This document shows, piece after piece, positions 36,639 through 44,235 of a stretch of DNA of 64,000 nt. The translations under genes and the position numbers were made by a program. Every line of letters starts with the position of its first letter. Position 1 is the first letter of the stretch. The notes under the pieces were generated by a model. That model did not search any database and was not told the DNA's origin. It was given only the letters and a program-made list of their open reading frames with translations. The stretch is from Bacteroidales bacterium (GTDB lineage Bacteria > Bacteroidota > Bacteroidia > Bacteroidales > UBA932), in contig JAEEVC010000008.1 of the NCBI GenBank assembly GCA_016287075.1, forward strand, positions 1-64,000, in the 5' to 3' direction.

Positions 36639-36833
36639 TTACGGCAGAAGAACGACCCCTGCCTGTTTCAAAATACTGTTCAGGGTTCCGTTGGGAATTT
36701 CCTTGCTCCCGTGTCTTGGTACCGGAAATGTGGCTCCCGTAAGGGGGGAGTACCACAGGTCGTGTCTCTTGCCGTTTCCGACGCAATAACACCCCTTTTC
36801 CCTCAAGAGTCTGGTCAGTTCATTGATTCTCAT
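36639..36833 (-). CDS. hicA: HicA-type toxin (mRNA interferase)
   Basis: 64 residues, double-stranded RNA-binding-like fold that cleaves mRNA. The catalytic histidine is in GNGKRHDLWYSP (His24), with the typical end FPVPRHGSKEIPNGTLNSIL. Complete and apparently intact. It is partnered with the downstream HicB gene. Confidence 0.9.
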   Translation of the reverse strand: MRINELTRLLREKGCYCVGNGKRHDLWYSPLTGATFPVPRHGSKEIPNGTLNSILKQAGVVLLP

Positions 36834-36866
36834 GACCCCTGAATCGGCAGTATGTGAAAGATCCCG

Positions 36867-36900
36867 TTGCGAAAGTAGCGAATTTGTTGCTATTCTGCAA
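36867..36900 (-). promoter_or_regulatory. hicAB promoter with imperfect palindrome
   Basis: On the minus strand a TTG (36898-36900) and TACTTTCG (36870-36877) are 20 nt apart. The stretch TTGCGAAAGTAGC...GCTATTCTGCAA forms an imperfect inverted repeat (TTGC/GCAA and AGTAGC/GCTATT) across the promoter, a likely binding site for the HicB HTH. Confidence 0.5.
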
Positions 36901-36921
36901 ATATTTCTCCATGGGGCCGGA

Positions 36922-38013
36922 CTATTTCAGCACATACTCCGTGACATTCTTGATGCCGGGGATGCCGAAGTAGGCTTCGACGATGCTGCCTTTCAGATAG
37001 ACGCGGGAGCCGACCAGGTCCGGATGGTCTACGAGGTTGAGCCCGTCGCGGACGGCTCCGGCCTTGAGTTCCACCGAGAGGCAGGCGGATTTGTCGGTGA
37101 CAGAGGAGCGGGTGGCGATGGCGAGGTGGGAGTTTTTCGTGAACACCGGCCCCGTGTTCATCCTGGAGCCGGTGGCGGTCAGGTCGCCGCCGACGATGTA
37201 ACCGTAAACCCAGACATTGTCCTCGCCGACGGAGGATTTCGCCTGCTGGACGCTGAGCGCATGGGAGATGTCGGCGCCGGAGTCCCCGCTGCCGGTCCCG
37301 CCGCCTTCCTGCGGGCCGTCGATGGTAAAGGATTCGTCCTTCCAGGTCTTCGTCGTATCGACGGAGATGGTCAGTCCGCCGGCCCCGACAGCCCCTTCCG
37401 CGGGCGCGGAAATATGGAGGGTCAGGATCTCCTGGGCGGCAAGGGTCCGCGTGAGCAGCGGCCGGTCCGTCCCGTCCTCGCTGAGGATGAGCGAGATGCT
37501 GCCGGGTTTGAAGTAGGCGATGCGCTTTTCCGAGAAGCCGTACATCAGCTTGCCTTCCGCGGATTTCAGGAAGAGGGTCCCGCGCGGGTGGCTCGAAAGG
37601 AATTCGGTGCCGATGCGCAGGCGGACGCCCGCGTTCAGGAGCGTGCAGCGGAGGCCGGCGCGGGCCTTCTGCCCGCTCTTGACGACGACGACCCGGGTGT
37701 CGCCGTATTGCGGCCGGGCGAAGGCGGGGGCGGTGAATTCTTCCGAGACGACGTCGAGGATGTAGCTGCCGGCCTCGACGGCGAGGCTGGCGGGGGAATG
37801 GCCGTAGGGGCCGTTGTAGAGGACTTTTCCGCCTGCATCCGAGATGGTCAGGAGGAAATCGTTCGTGTCCGGGATTTCGGACAGGGAACGGGTCAGCAGT
37901 TCGGTTTCCTTGTCGAAGGACCATTGCAGGCGGGTTTCTCCGTCGTCGGTCCGGAAATCGTCGCAGGCCCAGAGCAGGCCGGCGAGGGGGAGCAGGAAGA
38001 GCAGGTTTCGCAT
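36922..38013 (-). CDS. DUF4493 and DUF6359-like surface lipoprotein
   Basis: 363 residues. Signal peptide and lipobox LLWAC (Cys17). Residues about 25-230 match the DUF4493 layout: an N-terminal LTRSLSEIPDTNDFLLTISD with the beta-sandwich GSYILDVVSEEF. After a Gly-rich linker (GGGTGSGDSG), residues about 265-363 match the OB-fold-like DUF6359 (VWVYGYIVGG, then the RDGLNLVDHPDLVGSRVYLKG block). Function unknown; such proteins are surface-exposed in gut Bacteroidota. An ORF running upstream to 41127 is antisense noise. The -7 box TATCTTTG lies at 38049-38056 on the minus strand. Confidence 0.75.
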   Translation of the reverse strand: MRNLLFLLPLAGLLWACDDFRTDDGETRLQWSFDKETELLTRSLSEIPDTNDFLLTISDAGGKVLYNGPYGHSPASLAVEAGSYILDVVSEEFTAPAFARPQYGDTRVVVVKSGQKARAGLRCTLLNAGVRLRIGTEFLSSHPRGTLFLKSAEGKLMYGFSEKRIAYFKPGSISLILSEDGTDRPLLTRTLAAQEILTLHISAPAEGAVGAGGLTISVDTTKTWKDESFTIDGPQEGGGTGSGDSGADISHALSVQQAKSSVGEDNVWVYGYIVGGDLTATGSRMNTGPVFTKNSHLAIATRSSVTDKSACLSVELKAGAVRDGLNLVDHPDLVGSRVYLKGSIVEAYFGIPGIKNVTEYVLK

Positions 38014-38126
38014 AGATGGCAGGGGCGGGACGCTTGTGCCCGCCGGGGCAAAGATAGGCCGCGATCCGGCGGAAAAAGGTCGGAAACGGAAAAACTTTTT
38101 CCGCAAAAACGCCGGTTTTAATCTTT

Positions 38127-38159
38127 TTTGCGATTTCAGGCCGAAAATGACTAACTTCG
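38127..38159 (+). promoter_or_regulatory. Promoter of the M16 peptidase gene
   Basis: TTTG (38127-38130) and TAACTTCG (38152-38159) are 21 nt apart. The box ends only 7 bp before the first ATG (38167), so the mRNA may be leaderless or start at the third ATG (38182). Confidence 0.5.
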
Positions 38160-38166
38160 CGGGAGC

Positions 38167-41073
38167 ATGAAAACAATGACAATGAAACGAATCCTCTTCT
38201 CCGCGGCCGCCGTCCTCCTGCTGGCCGCCGCATCCTGCTCCCGTTATGAAACCGTCGCCGGCGATCCGCTCGAAGCCCGGATCTGCACGCTGGACAACGG
38301 CCTGAAGATATACATGACCGTCAACCGCGACGAGCCCCGGATCCAGACCTACATCGCCGTCCGGGTCGGCGGAAAGGACGATCCGTCCGACAATACCGGC
38401 CTTGCCCACTACCTGGAACACATGATGTTCAAGGGAACGCAGCAGTTCGGGACGTCCGACTATGCGGCCGAACAGCCGATGCTCGCGGAAATCGACTCGC
38501 TCTTCGAGGTATACCGGACCCTGACGGATCCGCAGGAGCGCCTCGCGCTCTATCACCGGATCGACTCGGTCAGCTATGAGGCCTCGAAACTGGCCATCCC
38601 GAACGAATACGACAAGCTGATGTCCCTGATCGGCTCCGAGGGCAGCAATGCCTACACCTCGAACGACGTCACCTGCTATGTGGAGGAGATCCCTTCGAAC
38701 CAGGTCGAGAACTGGGCCCGCATCGAGGCCGACCGCTTCAAGAACTGCGTCTTCCGCGGTTTCCATACGGAGCTGGAGGCGGTCTATGAAGAGAAGAACA
38801 TGGGCCTTTCCGACGACAGCGAGAAAATGATCGATGCCGTCGATTCGATGCTTTTCCTCCGCCATCCCTATGGGACCCAGACGGTGATCGGGACCCAGGA
38901 CCACCTCAAGAACCCTTCCCTCAGGACCATCCGCTCCCACAAGGACACCTGGTACGTCCCGAACAACACGGCCATCTGCCTGTCCGGCGACTTCGATCCC
39001 GACGAGATGGTCCGGATCATCAAGAAGTACTTCGGTGACTGGCAGCCCAATCCGCAGCTGCCCGTGCGGACGGTTGCGGTGGAAGACCCCATCACCGAAC
39101 CCCGTGTCAAGGATGTCTATGGCAATGAATCCGAGTTCATGATGCTGGCCTGGCGCACCCCCGGCGCCGCCTCCCGGGAAAGTGAGCTTTCCGAGGTCGC
39201 GGCCTCCGTCCTGTACAATGGCATGGCCGGCCTGATAGACCTCGACGTCGTCCAGGAGCAGAAAGTGCTCGGGACCTACGTATTCCCTTATAACAGAGTT
39301 GATTACGGGATGTTCCTCCTGGAAGGTCTCGCCAAGGAGGGGCAGGACCTCAAGGAAGTGAAGGATATCCTCCTTGCCGAGGTCGCGAAACTCCGGGAAG
39401 GCGCGTTCAGCGACAGCCTGGTGACCGCCGTGGTCAACAATTACAAGCTGGAGCAGATGCAGCGCCTCGAACGCAACCGGGACCGGGCCGACATGTTCGT
39501 CGATGCCTTCGTCAACGGGACCTCCTGGAAGGAAGAGACCGGCCGGCTGGCCCGGATGGAGAAGGTGACGAAGGACGATGTCGTCGCCTGGGCGCAGAAG
39601 TACCTGGGCCCGGAGAACTATGTCGTGGCCTACAAGCACATCGGCGTGGATCCTTCCATCAAGAAGATCGATGCCCCGAAGATTACCCCGATCGTGACCA
39701 ACCGTGACAAGCAAAGCGCTTTCCTGCAGGAGATTGCTTCTTCCGAGCCTGCGCCTGTCGAACCGGTCTTCGTGGATTTTTCCAAGGACCTTTCCGTCCT
39801 GGAAGCCGGCGGCCTCGACCTGCTCTACAAGAAGAATGAGAAGAACGACATCGCCTCGGTGAGTTTCCGCTATGACCGCGGCAGCGACAACGACCCGCTG
39901 CTCGGGATCGTTTCGGATTACATCACGTACCTCGGCACGCCTTCGCGTACCCCGCAGGAATTCGCCACGCAGATGTATGACCTCGCCTGCAACTTCAGCC
40001 TCTCCGTCTACGGGAACACCACAACCGTCTCCGTCTCCGGTCTTTCCGAGAATCTCGGCGCTGCCCTCGATATCGTCGAGGACCTGCTCGCGAACGCGAC
40101 GCCGGACGAGGCCGTCCTCGCCGAACTGAAGTCCGACCTGGTACGCGCCCGGACGGATGCGAAGATGAACCAGCGCGCCTGCAGCAACGCGCTCCAGACC
40201 TATTTGGTGTACGGGGGAGATTATATCGCCCGCAAGACGGTCAAGACGCCTGCCCTGCTGGCGCTTTCCTCCGACGAGATCCTCGCCTCGCTGAAGGACC
40301 TGCTGGGCAAGCGGCATACCATCCTGTATTATGGCCCCGCTTCCGTCGAGGAGGTCCAGTCGATGCTGGAAGCGCATCATCCGGTGCCCGGGAACCCGGA
40401 GCCGCTGGTCAAGACCTATGCGGAACAATGCCTGACTCCGGCGGTCCAGGTCTTCCATGCCCAGTATGACGCCCGCCAGTTCAATTACGTGCAGTATTCC
40501 GACCGCGGCGAGCTGTTCGACATGGCGGAAACGCCGCTCATCGAACTGTTCAATGAATACTACGGCGGCGGCATGAACGCCATCGTTTTCCAGGAGATGC
40601 GGGAGTCCCGCGCCCTGGCTTACGGTGCCGGCGCCTGGCTGTCCGCCCCCCGCCATCTCGGCGACACCTATTCCTTCCGCGCCTACATCGCCTCGCAGAA
40701 CGACAAACTCCGCCAGGCGGTCGAGGCCTTTGACGAGATCATCAACGTCATGCCGGAAGCGCCTGAGAATCTTGAAATTGCAAAGACGGCCATCCTCTCG
40801 AAGCTGCGCACCCAGCGGACGATCGGCCAGTCGGTCCTCTACAGCTACCTCTCCGCGAAGGAGCTCGGCCTGGACGAGCCGCTCGACAAACTCATTTTCG
40901 AGCGGGTCGGCGACCTGACGATGGACGATCTCCGCGCCACCCATGCGAAGTGGATCAAGGACCGCGTCTATCATTACGCCATTCTCGGGGACGCCGGGGA
41001 CATGGACATGGCCTTTCTCCGGACCCTCGGTCCCGTGAAGGAGGTTTCGCTGGAAGAAATATTCGGATATTGA
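38167..41073 (+). CDS. M16 family zinc metallopeptidase, two-domain, lipoprotein
   Basis: 968 residues. A signal peptide ends in the lipobox AAASC (Cys24). The active half has the inverted zinc motif HYLEH (His81, Glu84, His85) and the downstream glutamate in ELEAVYEEKNMG. The second half (from about 530) is the inactive M16 partner domain, with QEMRESRALAYGAGAWL matching the R/Y pair of the family. Probably a periplasmic or surface peptide scavenger or processing protease. Its stop overlaps the next start (TGATG). Confidence 0.92.
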   Translation: MKTMTMKRILFSAAAVLLLAAASCSRYETVAGDPLEARICTLDNGLKIYMTVNRDEPRIQTYIAVRVGGKDDPSDNTGLAHYLEHMMFKGTQQFGTSDYAAEQPMLAEIDSLFEVYRTLTDPQERLALYHRIDSVSYEASKLAIPNEYDKLMSLIGSEGSNAYTSNDVTCYVEEIPSNQVENWARIEADRFKNCVFRGFHTELEAVYEEKNMGLSDDSEKMIDAVDSMLFLRHPYGTQTVIGTQDHLKNPSLRTIRSHKDTWYVPNNTAICLSGDFDPDEMVRIIKKYFGDWQPNPQLPVRTVAVEDPITEPRVKDVYGNESEFMMLAWRTPGAASRESELSEVAASVLYNGMAGLIDLDVVQEQKVLGTYVFPYNRVDYGMFLLEGLAKEGQDLKEVKDILLAEVAKLREGAFSDSLVTAVVNNYKLEQMQRLERNRDRADMFVDAFVNGTSWKEETGRLARMEKVTKDDVVAWAQKYLGPENYVVAYKHIGVDPSIKKIDAPKITPIVTNRDKQSAFLQEIASSEPAPVEPVFVDFSKDLSVLEAGGLDLLYKKNEKNDIASVSFRYDRGSDNDPLLGIVSDYITYLGTPSRTPQEFATQMYDLACNFSLSVYGNTTTVSVSGLSENLGAALDIVEDLLANATPDEAVLAELKSDLVRARTDAKMNQRACSNALQTYLVYGGDYIARKTVKTPALLALSSDEILASLKDLLGKRHTILYYGPASVEEVQSMLEAHHPVPGNPEPLVKTYAEQCLTPAVQVFHAQYDARQFNYVQYSDRGELFDMAETPLIELFNEYYGGGMNAIVFQEMRESRALAYGAGAWLSAPRHLGDTYSFRAYIASQNDKLRQAVEAFDEIINVMPEAPENLEIAKTAILSKLRTQRTIGQSVLYSYLSAKELGLDEPLDKLIFERVGDLTMDDLRATHAKWIKDRVYHYAILGDAGDMDMAFLRTLGPVKEVSLEEIFGY

Positions 41074-42461
41074 TGGAAAACACATCGGCGGAAAGGATCC
41101 GGGAACTGGTGGAAAGGCAGCGGGCATTCTTCGCTGCCGGCACGACGCGTGACGTAAAATGGCGCATCGCCCGGCTCAAGGCCATGAAGGCCGGACTCGA
41201 GAAATGGGAAAAAGCCCTTTGCAACGCCCTCTGGACCGATCTTCACAAGTGCTATGAGGAAGCGTACATGACGGAAATCGGCCTCGTGTACGGCGAGATC
41301 GGGGAGGCCATCCGCAAAACGGCCGTGTGGGCCCGGCGAAAGAGAAAGCGCACACCGCTGACCGGCGTGCCTTCCAGCAGCTACATCGTCCGCGAGCCGC
41401 TGGGCTGCACCCTTATCATGAGCCCCTGGAACTATCCCGTGCAGCTGTTGCTGAACCCGCTGGTCGGTGCCATTTCGGCGGGCTGCACCGCCATCCTGAA
41501 ACCCTCTCCCTACGTGCCGCATGTTTCCGCAGCCCTGGAGGGGATGATCGCAGATACCTTCCCGGAGGATTATGTGGCCCTGGTCCAGGGCAACCGCGTC
41601 GTGAACGGGGAACTGTTCAAGCACCGCTATGACCTGGTTTTCCTGACGGGCAGTCCGTCCCTGGGCCGCATCGCCATGGAGGCCCAGGCCAAGTACCTGA
41701 CGCCCATGGTGCTGGAACTCGGCGGCAAAAGTCCCTGCATCGTGGACAGGGACGCCGACCTGACGCTGGCCGCCCGGCGCATCGCCTGGGGCAAATGCCT
41801 CAATTCCGGCCAGACCTGCATCGCTCCGGATTACCTTTTCCTCCATGAGGACATCAAGGATGCGTTCATCGCGTCCTTCCGGCGGGAGCTTGCCGGCCTG
41901 TATCCCGACGGGACGGAGCAATCCGACAAATTCGTGCACATCGTGAAGGAATCGGCCTTCGACCGCCTTGTGGGCTATCTTTCCGACGGAAAGATCGTTT
42001 CGGGCGGCCATTATGACAGGAGCCGGCTCTGGATGGAGCCGACCCTGCTGGAGGACGTTTCCCCGGATGCCCCCGTCATGCAGGAAGAGATCTTCGGCCC
42101 CATCTTCCCCATCCTGACCTTCCGGGACCGGAAGGAGGTGGCGGCGTTCGTGAACGCCCGTGAAAAGCCCCTCGCTTTCTATTATTTCGGAAAGGAGGCG
42201 GATGCCTGGGACCTCATCGGGCAGACCACCTCCGGCGGCGCCTGCATCAACGACACCATCATGCACATCGCCAACAGCCACATCCCGTTCGGCGGCGTGG
42301 GCAATTCCGGGATGGGCAGCTACCACTCCGAGCGCAGTTTCCTCGCCTTTACCCATGAGCGGGCCGTCCTGAAGACCCCGACCTGGATCGACCTGAAGTT
42401 CCGCTACATGCCTTACCGGCTGTTCAGCCTGGTGAAGAAGATGCTGGACGTCAGCGCGTAA
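41073..42461 (+). CDS. Aldehyde dehydrogenase (class 3-like)
   Basis: 462 residues, NAD(P)-dependent. Motifs are SPWNYP (Asn120), VLELGGKSP (Glu215), NSGQTCIAPDY (catalytic Cys249) and EEIFGPIFPI. The short N terminus and C-terminal helix follow class 3 or fatty-aldehyde dehydrogenases. The substrate is unknown. The start at 41073 overlaps the stop of the M16 gene, so coupling is likely although the functions are unrelated; the ORF extension upstream is not used. Confidence 0.93.
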   Translation: MENTSAERIRELVERQRAFFAAGTTRDVKWRIARLKAMKAGLEKWEKALCNALWTDLHKCYEEAYMTEIGLVYGEIGEAIRKTAVWARRKRKRTPLTGVPSSSYIVREPLGCTLIMSPWNYPVQLLLNPLVGAISAGCTAILKPSPYVPHVSAALEGMIADTFPEDYVALVQGNRVVNGELFKHRYDLVFLTGSPSLGRIAMEAQAKYLTPMVLELGGKSPCIVDRDADLTLAARRIAWGKCLNSGQTCIAPDYLFLHEDIKDAFIASFRRELAGLYPDGTEQSDKFVHIVKESAFDRLVGYLSDGKIVSGGHYDRSRLWMEPTLLEDVSPDAPVMQEEIFGPIFPILTFRDRKEVAAFVNAREKPLAFYYFGKEADAWDLIGQTTSGGACINDTIMHIANSHIPFGGVGNSGMGSYHSERSFLAFTHERAVLKTPTWIDLKFRYMPYRLFSLVKKMLDVSA

Positions 42462-42518
42462 TTATCTTTTCCCGATTATTAATCCTTTCTTTCGCAATAC
42501 ATGAAATGCCCATTTGAC

Positions 42519-43964
42519 ATGAAACGGATCTTCTTCTTGACAGCAGCCCTCGCACTGCTTGCCTCCGGCTGCAAAAAGCCGACGCCCGCCATTCCCGTGA
42601 CCGACATCAGCGTCAGTCCGACAGAAGCTACGATGAAAGAGGGTGGTGACCCCATTCACCTGACCGTCACCGTGTTGCCGGAGAATGCCGATGACAGGAC
42701 CGTTACCTGGCAAAGCAGCGACACAAAGGTGGCAACCGTGGCCGACGGCACCGTAACGGCCGTTTCTGACGGCACCGCCACCATTACCGCCAGCGCAGGA
42801 GGCAAGACGGCAACCTGCCGCATCACCGTCCTGGCCGGGTTCAAGGCCGTGGATATGGGACTCTCCGTGCAATGGGCGAATATGGACCTGGGCGCCGCTG
42901 AAGCGGGAGACTACGGTCGTTACTACGCCTGGGGAGAAGTGGAGGCCGACAGGGGCTCCTATGATCAGGACACGTACAAATGGGGTGACTATTCGAGCCT
43001 TTCAAAGTATCTTCCCTTTACCTATAATGGAAGGCAGGATGAAAAGGCGCTGCTCGACGAAGAGGATGATGCAGCCCATGCGGAGCTGGGCGGGGAATGG
43101 AGGATGCCCACTTCGGAAGAAGTGAGTGAATTGTTCGCCACCCTGGAAGACGGGAACTACAGTTGGAGCGTGACCGAGATAAACGGGCACGTCTGCCGGA
43201 AAATAACTTATCTGGTGAATGGCAACAGCATCCTTTTGCCTTTTTCAGGTTATAAATTCAGGAACGCTGCGCCGGAAGCAGGTTCCAGACACGTCAGCTG
43301 GGCGGCCGACTGCGTCGCGTCATCGCCCTATATGTCGTACGTGATGAGTTCCTTCCAGTCTGCGACCAGGGCCGGAGACCTGAAAGAAGGAGCGTCAAGC
43401 CAATTCCGTTGGTACGCCTGCACCATCCGCCCGGTAAAGGGTGCTCGCAGGATTCCGTTGTCCTCCCTGAGCATCGAAAGCACGGACGTCGCCATTGCTG
43501 AGAATGCGACATTTACCCCCAAGGTCAGCATCTGGCCGGACAATGCCGCCGACAAGACGTTGAAATGGGAGAGTGGCGACCCGGAGGTGGCGTCTGTCGA
43601 TGCGAACGGAACCGTCACTGCGCACAAGAGCGGTTATACCACGATCCAGTGCCGTCACGGCGCACTTTGGTCTTCATTCAACCTGGAGGTCGCCCCGTTC
43701 GGATACGGCATTTATGTCAAGAATGAACTGGGGTGGGACAAGATCTGGCTGGTTGCCAGGATCATTGACCATTCTCCCTTCACCGGAACGCCCGGACTGG
43801 AGCCCGCCGGCGAACGCGACGGATATCTCTTCTTCCCTTTGGACGTATCGCTGATAGACCAGGAATTACGGTACAAGTTCATCAATGACAAAGGCGGCAG
43901 CACGAGCGAGTTCCGCAAGGCGAATTATTCCAAAAAAGTCATTTATCAGACGCTGTCGAAATAA
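42519..43964 (+). CDS. Big_2 and FISUMP-domain surface lipoprotein
   Basis: 481 residues with signal peptide and lipobox LASGC. Domains in order: Ig-like Big_2 (about 25-110, ending CRITV), a FISUMP-type middle domain (VDMGLSVQWANMDLGA, then GGEWRMPTSEEV and FRWYACTIRPV), a second Big_2 (about 315-395, WESGDPEVASVDANGTVTAH) and an uncharacterised C-terminal beta domain. The repeated WxSxDxxVAxVxxGTV block is the Big_2 signature. Probably an outer-surface adhesin or glycan-facing protein. An ATG at 42501 gives six extra residues. Confidence 0.8.
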   Translation: MKRIFFLTAALALLASGCKKPTPAIPVTDISVSPTEATMKEGGDPIHLTVTVLPENADDRTVTWQSSDTKVATVADGTVTAVSDGTATITASAGGKTATCRITVLAGFKAVDMGLSVQWANMDLGAAEAGDYGRYYAWGEVEADRGSYDQDTYKWGDYSSLSKYLPFTYNGRQDEKALLDEEDDAAHAELGGEWRMPTSEEVSELFATLEDGNYSWSVTEINGHVCRKITYLVNGNSILLPFSGYKFRNAAPEAGSRHVSWAADCVASSPYMSYVMSSFQSATRAGDLKEGASSQFRWYACTIRPVKGARRIPLSSLSIESTDVAIAENATFTPKVSIWPDNAADKTLKWESGDPEVASVDANGTVTAHKSGYTTIQCRHGALWSSFNLEVAPFGYGIYVKNELGWDKIWLVARIIDHSPFTGTPGLEPAGERDGYLFFPLDVSLIDQELRYKFINDKGGSTSEFRKANYSKKVIYQTLSK

Positions 43965-44008
43965 GGTGCCCGGTGCCCCTGGCATCCTGACGCGGCGCTG
44001 GAATTGTG

Positions 44009-44226
44009 AAATAATAACCTGTATCACCGGTGACATTTACCCGGACAGGGCTGCGAAGCAGCAGGCACCGGTGATGCAGGTTATTATTTCTATTACCGGT
44101 GGCATTTACCCGGACAGGGCTGCGAAGCAGCAGGCACCGTTGATGCAGGTTATTATTTCTATTACCGGTGACATTTACCCGGACAGGGCTGCGAAGCAGC
44201 AGGCACCGGGATGCAGGTTATTATTA
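44009..44226. repeat. Palindromic repeat family 1, three-unit tandem array
   Basis: Three tandem units with a period of about 67-71 bp fill the gap between two convergent genes. The first has both arms (AAATAATAACCTGTAT and ATGCAGGTTATTATTT). The second and third keep the core TTTACCCGGACAGGGCTGCG and the right arm only. The last has lost three bases in its right arm. Confidence 0.9.
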
Positions 44227-44235
44227 CTGTTTTAC

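Noticed and set aside
36922..41127. A 1401-codon open frame opposite the M16 peptidase gene
   Set aside because: High GC keeps antisense frames open. Only the part from 38013 (lipobox protein) reads as real; the rest mirrors the M16 peptidase codons.
44009..44226. CRISPR array
   Set aside because: Units are contiguous palindromes without unique spacers and no cas genes are present.
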